Shown one piece after another: positions 15,948-23,603 of a stretch of DNA of 28,272 nt. The DNA comes from an uncultured Phocaeicola sp. Lineage in GTDB: Bacteria > Bacteroidota > Bacteroidia > Bacteroidales > Bacteroidaceae. The notes beneath the pieces were generated by a model. It saw only the letters and a list, made by a program, of their open reading frames with translations, was not told where the DNA came from and ran no database searches. The DNA lies in the NCBI GenBank assembly GCA_948956705.1, contig CARCZS010000029.1, positions 1 to 28,272 of the forward strand, read 5' to 3'. Position 1 is the stretch's first letter. Each line of letters opens with the position of its first letter. The position numbers were made by a program, and so were the translations under genes.

Positions 15948-17627
15948 TTATTTTACGATTGTTCCGACAAAGGTTTGTGCTCCTGCATTATTCAAGATAT
16001 ATACTGTATAGAATCCGCCGGGTAATGAGGCTATGGACATTTGGGGTGCATAAACAAAATATTTTATTTCTTCACCGGTAGCAGTAAATATTTTCACTGT
16101 CTTTGCCTCTTTTATTTCAGGCAGGGTGAGAATATCTCCGTCATTTAGTAAAGGTATGTCCGTTTCTGAAATTGCATTCAGTTCCAAGGGAGCACTTTCG
16201 TTTCCAAAACGGTCGGCAGCTGTTACGGCAAAATAACGTTTTTGTCGCCAAGGTGAAATAGGGGTATATTCGTATTCCGTATGGGTGAGATAGGTTTCCA
16301 GTAAGTTTCCGGCATCTGTGATATCTACCGGATAGGTATCCGAGGCATAAAGATGATAGGTGACAAGACCTCCGTTGTTATCTGTGGAAATCTGCCAGCT
16401 CATGTGCATTTTGCCGTCCGGCAACAGTTGCAGGGAAGGCATGGCCGGAGTGGATGGGGGGATGCTGTCCATCCAGGTCATTGGGGGAATCAATGCCGGA
16501 GTGGTATAGAAATTCTCTTGGAGTTCGTCCCAAATGCCTTTGGTGTTGTTCAATAGAAAACGATTGCGGAAGTAGGCTTGTCCGTTTAGTTTTATCTGAC
16601 GGGTGAAATGAAGTTGGCGGACTATTTCGTCCAACGGCCAATTTTGTTCGTCGGGAGAGAGGAAATAAATGCCCAAACCTGGTACTATCCAGCGGTTACC
16701 GCAATTCTCTTTCCAATCCAATGCAAAAGGATAGAAATTATTTCCCTGAAAATACATCATCGGGAACAACGCATCATGAATACCTTCTTTTAGCCATTTC
16801 TGAGCATCTTGGTAAACTACATGATAAGCGTTCCATCCACGGGAGGGATATCGGTTGGTATCTCGGTATTTGCCAATAGGGGAACTGCTGACTTTCACCC
16901 AGGGTTTGATAGTCTTGATGTCGGTATAGAGCCTATGCACAATATCTGTGATATTATCACGCCGCCATTGTTTCAACTCCTTACCTTTGCCGTATTTCCG
17001 GTAGGTGTCCTTGTCGGGAAAGTTGTCGGCTTGCTCAGGGTAGCGGATGTAATCGAAATGAATGCCGTCTATATCATAACGGGAAGTTATTTCTTTTACG
17101 ATGCATGACAGATATTCTTTGGTTCCCGGATTTCCCGGGTCCAAGTACCAGTTACCTTTATAAAGTTTGCAAATAGTCCGGTTTTTCCGTACTACGGAGC
17201 TACGTCCTTGCAATTGTACTTGACGGGTGTTTCCGGCAGGAATCGTAACAATCCATGCATGTAGTTCCATGCCGCGTTTGTGGCATTCTCCGATGGCGAA
17301 AGCCAAAGGGTCATATCCGGGATTCCCTCCTGTGCTACCTGTCAGTGATTCGGCGAAAGTTTCTATGGCGGAAGGATAAATCATATCTCCGCGCAGACGG
17401 GTTTGCAACAATACCGTATTGAAATTGGCGGCTTTCAGGCGATCCAGTATATCACATAATTCTTTTTGCTGACGCCGGATGCCTGATGCGTTTACTGCCT
17501 TGTTACGAGGCCAGTCCATTCCTCCGAGCGTAGTGATCCAGGTGGCACGGATTTCATATTTAGGTTGTGAGAAAACGGGTGATAAACTCACTATGACTAG
17601 TAATAAAGTTATAAAGAATGTTCGCAT
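15948..17627 (-). CDS. Secreted glycosyl-hydrolase-like 10 (GHL10) protein, paralogue 1
   Basis: 559 aa with a signal peptide (about 1-20, ending PVFS). The GHL10 barrel (PF02638, YngK/YddW type) covers about 22-340. Motifs are IRATWITTLGGMDWP, FNTVLLQTRLRGD, ECHKRGMELHAW and DGIHFDYIRYP (187-197), the last holding likely acidic active-site residues D187 and D192. A fibronectin-III-like domain follows (about 390-480). The final 70 residues resemble a C-terminal sorting-type beta domain (SLPGGFYTVYIL). E. coli DigH of this family cleaves denuded peptidoglycan glycans; the substrate here is unknown. It diverges from the CstA gene through a palindromic promoter pair. Its 3' end borders the accessory island. 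A paralogue starts at 26487. Confidence 0.9.
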   Translation of the reverse strand: MRTFFITLLLVIVSLSPVFSQPKYEIRATWITTLGGMDWPRNKAVNASGIRRQQKELCDILDRLKAANFNTVLLQTRLRGDMIYPSAIETFAESLTGSTGGNPGYDPLAFAIGECHKRGMELHAWIVTIPAGNTRQVQLQGRSSVVRKNRTICKLYKGNWYLDPGNPGTKEYLSCIVKEITSRYDIDGIHFDYIRYPEQADNFPDKDTYRKYGKGKELKQWRRDNITDIVHRLYTDIKTIKPWVKVSSSPIGKYRDTNRYPSRGWNAYHVVYQDAQKWLKEGIHDALFPMMYFQGNNFYPFALDWKENCGNRWIVPGLGIYFLSPDEQNWPLDEIVRQLHFTRQIKLNGQAYFRNRFLLNNTKGIWDELQENFYTTPALIPPMTWMDSIPPSTPAMPSLQLLPDGKMHMSWQISTDNNGGLVTYHLYASDTYPVDITDAGNLLETYLTHTEYEYTPISPWRQKRYFAVTAADRFGNESAPLELNAISETDIPLLNDGDILTLPEIKEAKTVKIFTATGEEIKYFVYAPQMSIASLPGGFYTVYILNNAGAQTFVGTIVK

Positions 17628-17644
17628 TTACTTTAATTTTAGGG

Positions 17645-17652
17645 CAAAGATA
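17645..17652 (-). promoter_or_regulatory. -7 box for GHL10 paralogue 1
   Basis: Minus strand TATCTTTG, exact consensus, 18 bases before the ATG at 17627. It is mirrored by the + strand box at 17674-17681. Confidence 0.65.
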
Positions 17653-17673
17653 CGAAGTAATCAATTAATTCGT

Positions 17674-17681
17674 TACTTTTG
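17674..17681 (+). promoter_or_regulatory. -7 box for the cstA-like gene
   Basis: TACTTTTG matches TAnnTTTG and lies 24 bases before the ATG at 17706. Arms 17642-17656 and 17669-17685 form a near-perfect inverted repeat, so the two divergent promoters overlap. Confidence 0.65.
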
Positions 17682-17705
17682 CCCCAACAAAACAAAAAAT
17701 AGAAT

Positions 17706-19136
17706 ATGATAACCTTTATTATTGCATTATTGGTTCTTGTAGGCGGATACTTTTTGTATGGAAGTTATGTGGAACGTGTGTTCGGTCCTGACAAGATAAG
17801 GAAGACACCTGCCCTGACCATGGCGGATGGTGTTGACTTTATTCCACTTCCTACTTGGAAGATTTTCATGATTCAATTTTTGAATATAGCCGGCTTAGGA
17901 CCTATTTTCGGTGCTATAATGGGAGCGAAGTTTGGTACGGCGTCTTATTTGTGGATTGTTTTAGGTACCATTTTTGCCGGGGCGGTACACGATTATTTGT
18001 CCGGAATGCTTTCCATTCGGCATGATGGCGAGAGTTTGCCGGAAATTATCGGTCGTTACTTGGGCCTTCCCACAAAGCAGTTGATGCGCGGTTTTACGGT
18101 TGTGCTGATGATATTAGTCGGAGCGGTTTTTGTGGCAGGACCTGCCGGATTGCTTGCCAAACTTACTCCGGAGTATATGGATGTTACTTTTTGGATTATA
18201 GTCGTATTTGTCTATTATATGTTGGCTACATTGTTGCCGGTAGATAAGATTATAGGAAAAATATATCCGTTGTTTGCCATTGCTTTATTGTTTATGGCGG
18301 TGGGGATTTTGGTGATGTTGTTATGGAATCATCCGGCATTGCCCGAAATTACGGACGGGCTGCATAATACCCACCCTGCCGGATTACCAATTTTTCCTAT
18401 CATGTTTGTTTCTATTGCTTGTGGGGCAATCAGTGGCTTTCATGCCACACAATCTCCGTTGATGGCACGTTGTATGAAGAATGAGAAGTATGGCCGTCCT
18501 ATTTTTTATGGAGCGATGGTGACCGAAGGGATCGTGGCATTGATTTGGGCTGCTGCCGCTACTTGTTTTTTTCATCAAAATGGTATGGAGGAGAGTAATG
18601 CTTCGATTATTGTGGACAGCATAACCAAGGAATGGTTGGGTACGATAGGAGGTTTATTGGCTGTATTGGGGGTAATTGCCGCTCCTATTACCAGTGGAGA
18701 TACCGCTTTACGTTCAGCTCGTTTGATTGTTGCCGATTTTATGCATTTGGAACAAAAAAGTATAGCGAAACGTTTATTGATTTGTATTCCTATTTTTGCG
18801 GTAACTATCGGTATATTGTTGTACAGTCAGCGTGATGCGGCAGGATTTGATATGATATGGCGTTATTTTGCCTGGTGTAATCAGGCTTTGTCTGTGTTTA
18901 CTTTGTGGGCGGTCACTGTTTTTCTGGTACGTGCGAAAAAGAATTATTATATTACCTTGTTTCCTGCCTTGTTTATGACGGCTGTATGTTCTACTTATAT
19001 TTGCATTGCTCCCGAAGGATTGGCACTTTCTGATTATGTATCTTATATAATCGGTGGTCTTTGCACGTTGGTAGCCGCTATAGGGTTTGTAAGTTGGTAT
19101 AGGAAACAAAACAGCATAGTTTATGAAAAAATATAG
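17706..19136 (+). CDS. CstA-family carbon starvation transporter (short form)
   Basis: Polytopic inner-membrane protein of the CstA/BtsT family, which takes up pyruvate or peptides. Family motifs are NIAGLGPIFGAIMGAKFG (about 60-77), AVHDYLSGMLSIRHDGESLP (about 98-117), EIIGRYLG, SGFHATQSPLMARC (about 244-257) and PITSGDTALRSARLIV (about 330-345). At least eleven hydrophobic segments are visible. At 476 aa it is much shorter than the roughly 700-aa E. coli proteins but similar to other short CstA forms. The ATG lies 24 bases after a -7 box. The last 14 bases overlap a small two-helix membrane protein gene, so the two are translationally coupled. Confidence 0.92.
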   Translation: MITFIIALLVLVGGYFLYGSYVERVFGPDKIRKTPALTMADGVDFIPLPTWKIFMIQFLNIAGLGPIFGAIMGAKFGTASYLWIVLGTIFAGAVHDYLSGMLSIRHDGESLPEIIGRYLGLPTKQLMRGFTVVLMILVGAVFVAGPAGLLAKLTPEYMDVTFWIIVVFVYYMLATLLPVDKIIGKIYPLFAIALLFMAVGILVMLLWNHPALPEITDGLHNTHPAGLPIFPIMFVSIACGAISGFHATQSPLMARCMKNEKYGRPIFYGAMVTEGIVALIWAAAATCFFHQNGMEESNASIIVDSITKEWLGTIGGLLAVLGVIAAPITSGDTALRSARLIVADFMHLEQKSIAKRLLICIPIFAVTIGILLYSQRDAAGFDMIWRYFAWCNQALSVFTLWAVTVFLVRAKKNYYITLFPALFMTAVCSTYICIAPEGLALSDYVSYIIGGLCTLVAAIGFVSWYRKQNSIVYEKI

Positions 19137-19344
19137 AAAATCGATTTGGTTGCCTGTCGCTTTGTTGGTTTATACTACAGCGATGGCCGTTTATTTTATT
19201 CCGCGTAATACGGAAATAAGTGATACGGAAAAGTATCTCACAGTAGGTTTATCCTATATGATAATAGCGTTGTTATGGATTGTCCTTCGTAAGAAAGAAA
19301 AGGCGGAGGAAAGACGTGAACGTGATTTGGAAAATAAAAAATAA
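19123..19344 (+). CDS. Small two-helix membrane protein coupled to the CstA-like gene
   Basis: 73 aa: a basic start (MKKYRKS), hydrophobic segments at about 8-27 and 40-58, and a highly charged C-terminal tail rich in Lys, Glu and Arg (EKAEERRERD). The ATG lies inside the last codons of the transporter gene (14-base overlap). E. coli CstA and BtsT also have a small partner gene downstream (YbdD/YjiX), but that protein is soluble and cysteine-containing and this one is not like it. A transporter-associated accessory subunit is my inference from overlap only. Confidence 0.8.
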   Translation: MKKYRKSIWLPVALLVYTTAMAVYFIPRNTEISDTEKYLTVGLSYMIIALLWIVLRKKEKAEERRERDLENKK

Positions 19345-19362
19345 CTATTAAACGACAACATT

Positions 19363-19854
19363 ATGAAGAAAATTTTAGTCAGCTTGATGCTGTTGGTAAT
19401 GACTGCACTGAGTGCACATGCTCAATTTGAGAAGGAGGTATGGTATGTGAATGCTTCATTGACAGGGCTTGACCTATCTCATAGCAAGAATGAGGGTACA
19501 AATTTTGGTTTCGCTTTGACCGGTGGTGCGTTTGTAGCCGATAATGTGGCTGTATTGCTGAATTTTAAGGGCAATTATGTAGAACATGGAATGGATGAAA
19601 CCAGTATTGGTGCACAAGGACGTTATTATTTTTCCAGTTGCGGTATTTATGGAGGATTGGGAATGGCGTATAAGCACCTTTCTTGTGTAGGATTTAAAAA
19701 GAATCTGGTTTGTTTGACACCGGAAGTCGGATATGCTTTTTTCTTGGGCAGAAATGTGACTATTGAGCCGTCTGTATATTATGACTTGAGTTTTAGTGAT
19801 ATTTCAGAATTTAGTAAATTAGGCTTCAAGATAGGGTTCGGAGTTTACTTCTGA
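19363..19854 (+). CDS. Small outer-membrane beta-barrel protein
   Basis: 163 aa with a signal peptide (about 1-21, ending AHAQ), followed by alternating amphipathic strands and Gly/aromatic turns: FGFALTGGAFVADNVAV, YYFSSCGIYGGLGMAY, LTPEVGYAFFLG, IGFGVYF. The C-terminal Phe preceded by alternating hydrophobic residues is the usual barrel-insertion signal. It fits the small porin/OmpW-like outer-membrane barrel class. Ligand unknown. It lies 18 bases after the 73-aa gene on the same strand, so it probably belongs to the same transcript as the transporter, and is followed by a long hairpin. Confidence 0.82.
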   Translation: MKKILVSLMLLVMTALSAHAQFEKEVWYVNASLTGLDLSHSKNEGTNFGFALTGGAFVADNVAVLLNFKGNYVEHGMDETSIGAQGRYYFSSCGIYGGLGMAYKHLSCVGFKKNLVCLTPEVGYAFFLGRNVTIEPSVYYDLSFSDISEFSKLGFKIGFGVYF

Positions 19855-19863
19855 TTGATGTAA

Positions 19864-19946
19864 TTCCACCACAGATTACGCAGATTATTGAATGGGAGAA
19901 TTCATTGAAATTCAATCTATGTAAATCTGTATAATCTGTGGTGGAA
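19864..19946. terminator. Long REP-like palindrome, bidirectional terminator
   Basis: TTCCACCACAGATTA at 19864-19878 pairs perfectly with TAATCTGTGGTGGAA at 19932-19946. Inner CAGATT (19881-19886) also pairs with AATCTG (19924-19929). A-runs and T-runs follow on both sides (AAAAACTTTTT from 19945). It lies between the convergent barrel and GH20 genes. The CCACAGATTA type of sequence is a frequent dispersed intergenic repeat in Bacteroidetes. Confidence 0.75.
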
Positions 19947-19963
19947 AAACTTTTTATGTGAGA

Positions 19964-22270
19964 TTAATGCGCATAGAGATGCGTGAACGGAATTTCTTTA
20001 CCATCACTACCTGTTACTTTTAATTTCAGTTGTCCTCCGTTTTGGTCGAAATAACGTAATTCCATTGGATGATATCCTTTCGCCAATGCCTTTTGTCCCA
20101 CTATTTCTTTAGGTCCGTGAGGTCCGTCATTGTCTACTATCTGTTCACTGTCTATGGTCAATGTACTACCATCGTCGGACAGGAGTGCAAAAGTGTAGAT
20201 ATCGTCTTGAGGAGCATTGAAATATCCTTTGATAATCAGTCCGATATTTCCTTTTACTTTTTTAGGAATCATAACGTCTTCCACTGGATAAGTACCATTG
20301 ACCGGAGCTTTTTCTATTTCACTGCATTTATTTCCTTTAAATTCGTGCCATGTAGCTTTCAAACCCGGATTGGAAGGAGCGGCAGTTACAGAGGGGGTAT
20401 ATTCACTTTTGATGAAACGTGTCTTGGCTATGTCACCTTTCTTTCCATTAGGGCGGAAGGTGCAGAAAGTAAAGTCTGTGGTTTCAGTCACTTTGATGGG
20501 ACCTTCATATACGGGAGATTGTAAAGTAGGAGTACTGCCATCAGTGGTATAGTGAATTTCCGCAGTGGGGTCAAGGCAAGTTACATTAATGGTTCCTTCA
20601 CCGATAAAGGCGTTGACGGCATTAAAGCCTTCCAAATCGGGTATACGGTAATTGATACCCATGATATTGAGACGTTCAAACTGATCAGACAGGCGTTGTT
20701 TGAAGGCATTCCAGTCTTTTTGCTCCGGTTTGCTCCAACCTAATTCGGCAATAGCCAGCAAACGTGGAATGGCCATATATTGCATACGTGCGTTGGAAGG
20801 AATCCATTCGCACCAAATATTTCCCTGCACTCCTAAAATCAGCGACTGCTGCTCGGGAGTCAGGTTGTCTGTCGTATCCAGATTATAAATGCTTGCCATA
20901 GAATTCTTGTCTTCTGCATAATCCAAATAAAATTGTCCGTTAGGAGTGAAAATGACAGGGTTGCCTTGTGCCGTTGCCTTGGTCGCTGCATCTTTTACCC
21001 AGCTGCGCCACCACATTACGGTAGCTGTTTTAGACAATCCGCCTTCAATGATTTCATCCCAGCCTATCATTTCTTTGCCTTTCCCGTTAAAGAATCTCTC
21101 CATGTCATGAATGAACCATGATTGCAGTTCTTCTTCGGTTTTCAGATTATTGTCATGCATACGTTTCTGGCAGTCCGGACATTTTTTCCAATTGGTTTTT
21201 TCTACTTCGTCACCTCCTATATGTACATACTTATAGGGGAAAAGGGCTATCAGTTCTGCATAAACATTCTTGCAGAACTCCAATGCAGAGTCTTTCCCCG
21301 GACAAACAGGTGAGGAGAAGACGCTTCCCCAACCGGTTTCGTTAAAACAGGAAACACCTTCATAGTTACTCACAGCTGCCAGCATGTGTCCCGGCATATC
21401 AATTTCGGGAATAATATCTATGCCTCGTATTTTGGCGTATGCTATGACATCCTTGATATCTTCCTGAGTGTAGTAGCCTCCATATAGGGTGTCACCTTCT
21501 ACGATGCGTATCTTGTCTTCGGGAATTGCCATATCCGGATTGTTATCAGTCTTTGACTGACGTATGCATTCGCGGTCATGGGAATTGAATTTGCGCCAGG
21601 CTCCTTTTTCCGTCAGTAAAGGATATTTCTTGATTTCGATACGCCATCCTTGGTCATCGGTAAGATGCCAGTGGAATTTATTCATCTTGTAAAGGGCCAT
21701 GACATCCAGTAATTCTTTCACCTCATCTATTGTGTAGAAATGGCGGGATACGTCCAGCATGATGCCTCTCCATTCAAAGCGGGGGGCATCTTGAATGTTA
21801 ACGGCCGGTATGGCCCAGTCTGTACCTTTAACAATTTCTTTAGATTCTATTTGCGGGGGAAACAGCTGTCTGAGGGATTCGATACCTGCAATGACACCTC
21901 CGTAAGAGTTACCTGTAATGTTGACCTTATCGCTCTCGGCTGTCAGGGTATAGGCACCTTCTTTTCCTTGAACATCCCCCAAGGCAAGGGTGATGGTTCC
22001 TTCGCCTTCTTTTACTTTAAGGTCGTAGCCTGTGGCACTGGAAAGCATATCGGCCAAATACTCGGCTGCGGGAATTAGTTCGGCGTCAATAACACCGATG
22101 GAGGTATTACTTTTCAATACAAAAGCACCGTTTGTTTCCTCCAGATGGTTGGTTATGGGTACAATGGATACCTCTTTTGTTACAGGGGGAGTACTGGTAC
22201 ATGCTCCCAACATCAATGTGCCTGCTAACATACAGGCGGTCATTAACTGCTTATGTGTACATTTGGTCAT
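19964..22270 (-). CDS. Beta-N-acetylhexosaminidase, GH20 lipoprotein with PA14 domain
   Basis: Removes terminal beta-linked GlcNAc or GalNAc from glycans by substrate-assisted catalysis. I chose the ATG at 22270 (768 aa): a frame start at a TTG (22297) would fall inside the promoter. Signal peptide with lipobox LGAC (Cys24), so a lipoprotein. The GH20b domain covers about 30-155 and the catalytic barrel about 160-505. Motifs are GIMLDVSRHFYTIDEVK, WHLTDDQGWRIEI, PEIDMPGH and VHIGGDEV, where D354-E355 is the catalytic pair. A chitobiase C-terminal-like segment (HYTTDGSTPT) sits near 560. A PA14 domain ends the protein (about 630-765, FALLSDDGSTLTID). The upstream gene on the same strand encodes an EEP lipoprotein, but this gene has its own promoter. 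Confidence 0.94.
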   Translation of the reverse strand: MTKCTHKQLMTACMLAGTLMLGACTSTPPVTKEVSIVPITNHLEETNGAFVLKSNTSIGVIDAELIPAAEYLADMLSSATGYDLKVKEGEGTITLALGDVQGKEGAYTLTAESDKVNITGNSYGGVIAGIESLRQLFPPQIESKEIVKGTDWAIPAVNIQDAPRFEWRGIMLDVSRHFYTIDEVKELLDVMALYKMNKFHWHLTDDQGWRIEIKKYPLLTEKGAWRKFNSHDRECIRQSKTDNNPDMAIPEDKIRIVEGDTLYGGYYTQEDIKDVIAYAKIRGIDIIPEIDMPGHMLAAVSNYEGVSCFNETGWGSVFSSPVCPGKDSALEFCKNVYAELIALFPYKYVHIGGDEVEKTNWKKCPDCQKRMHDNNLKTEEELQSWFIHDMERFFNGKGKEMIGWDEIIEGGLSKTATVMWWRSWVKDAATKATAQGNPVIFTPNGQFYLDYAEDKNSMASIYNLDTTDNLTPEQQSLILGVQGNIWCEWIPSNARMQYMAIPRLLAIAELGWSKPEQKDWNAFKQRLSDQFERLNIMGINYRIPDLEGFNAVNAFIGEGTINVTCLDPTAEIHYTTDGSTPTLQSPVYEGPIKVTETTDFTFCTFRPNGKKGDIAKTRFIKSEYTPSVTAAPSNPGLKATWHEFKGNKCSEIEKAPVNGTYPVEDVMIPKKVKGNIGLIIKGYFNAPQDDIYTFALLSDDGSTLTIDSEQIVDNDGPHGPKEIVGQKALAKGYHPMELRYFDQNGGQLKLKVTGSDGKEIPFTHLYAH

Positions 22271-22294
22271 AGGATAATAAATTAGGTTATTGGA

Positions 22295-22302
22295 CAAAGA
22301 TA
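22295..22302 (-). promoter_or_regulatory. -7 box for the GH20 gene
   Basis: Minus strand TATCTTTG, exact consensus, 24 bases before the ATG at 22270, within the 56-base gap after the EEP gene. It indicates separate transcription and decides the GH20 start. Confidence 0.65.
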
Positions 22303-22326
22303 ACAGAAATATTGGGAAAAACGATA

Positions 22327-23358
22327 TTATTTGGCGGGATATTGGAAAGTAACCAGTACTCCTTTATGGTCTGTAGGCCATACGCCCAATGGTTCTATAA
22401 ACTTGTCTTTAGATGTTTCCTGAACACGCTGTGCACGGACTATGGAATTTTTCGGACCGAAAATGGCGGCGTCTTTCACTTTCAACCCCTTTTCGGGATA
22501 ATACCAAATGTAATCTATACGGTCGCGTTCATCTGCTTTGGGAGCCCAGGTTATTTTGTCGGCGGGCTTTGCCGGATTATCCGAAGGATAAGTGAAGCCG
22601 GGATAGTTTAATACATCTGGATAGAATTCTCGATAGGCGTCTTTCAATCCGGCTTCGTCTAACAGGACAGGAACTGTCCAGGGGATTACAAAGCCATGAT
22701 GGTCATACAGGTCTTTGGTCTCTTCAGTCCAATCTTGATGTGACGGTTCATTAAAATCTCCTCCTAAAATGATGGTGTAGCCGGCTGCACGATCTTTTTT
22801 TGCCTGTTCAATGAATAGTCTGATGGCGTCATCGCGTTGTGAGGCTACATTTCTCTTTAATACTTCTTCTACGGTAGTGGGGATAGGGATTTCTTCCCAA
22901 GTAGAGCCATCATATCCGCGTACATTATAATAGGCGTCATCCAAATAATCAAGATGAGCGGTGTAGACTGCTATTTTCTGTCCGTTTATATCGGCTGTAA
23001 GGCGATAGATACTGCCGTGGTCATTCTTTTCGGGAAAAACGGTTAATGAATCAGTGATGGGGTATCGGCTTAACAGACCTGTATCATAGGTATAGAAGGA
23101 GTAATAGGTTTCTCCTTTTTCCTTTAATGATTGCACTAGGCGGGCAGTGAAATTGGTGTTTTCGTAATTACGTACTTCGCTCAATGTGACGAAGTCCGGA
23201 CGAAGACGGGCTATTTCATTCACAATAGCGTCGTAACCACCGGGAATTACAGTTCCTTCTTGCCAAATGTTCCATTGAAGAACGGTGAATTCTTTCTCTT
23301 TTTGTGAACATCCCAATAGGAAAGGGAACAGCAAGAGTAGTAAAAAAAGTTTTTTCAT
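22327..23358 (-). CDS. Endonuclease/exonuclease/phosphatase (EEP) family lipoprotein
   Basis: 343 aa with lipobox FLLGC (Cys17), so exported and lipidated. The EEP fold residues are all present: N30 in LQWNIW, E61 in LSEVRN, H135 in TAHLDYLDD, D201 and N203 in GGDFNEPSH, D282 in DRIDYIWY, and D330-H331 in WPTDHKG. This Mg-dependent phosphodiesterase superfamily includes nucleases, sphingomyelinases and inositol phosphatases. Export as a lipoprotein argues against DNA repair and for scavenging of phosphate esters or nucleic acid. The exact substrate is unknown. The 245 bases upstream show only a weak TAAATTTA box; nothing else is evident there. Confidence 0.9.
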   Translation of the reverse strand: MKKLFLLLLLFPFLLGCSQKEKEFTVLQWNIWQEGTVIPGGYDAIVNEIARLRPDFVTLSEVRNYENTNFTARLVQSLKEKGETYYSFYTYDTGLLSRYPITDSLTVFPEKNDHGSIYRLTADINGQKIAVYTAHLDYLDDAYYNVRGYDGSTWEEIPIPTTVEEVLKRNVASQRDDAIRLFIEQAKKDRAAGYTIILGGDFNEPSHQDWTEETKDLYDHHGFVIPWTVPVLLDEAGLKDAYREFYPDVLNYPGFTYPSDNPAKPADKITWAPKADERDRIDYIWYYPEKGLKVKDAAIFGPKNSIVRAQRVQETSKDKFIEPLGVWPTDHKGVLVTFQYPAK

Positions 23359-23603
23359 ATTCTGTTGATTTATAAGGTTGTTAATTCAATTCTAAATTTA
23401 CTCATATTTTCGTTTAGATTGACAATGCGGAAAACATTAAAACAGATTTTTAGTAAAATGATTCTGCAATCATACCACAAAATGCTAAACTTATAGAACG
23501 GAATAAATCACTTTTAAATTCCCATTTATCATCTAGTGGTATATTGCGTATAATCATATTTAATAATTTGTGTCAGTTTGGACAATCAACGGTGAATAAA
23601 AAA

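Noticed and set aside
22271..22297. TTG start for the GH20 protein
   Set aside because: It would lie within the -7 box at 22295-22302, and the ATG at 22270 gives a clean lipoprotein signal.
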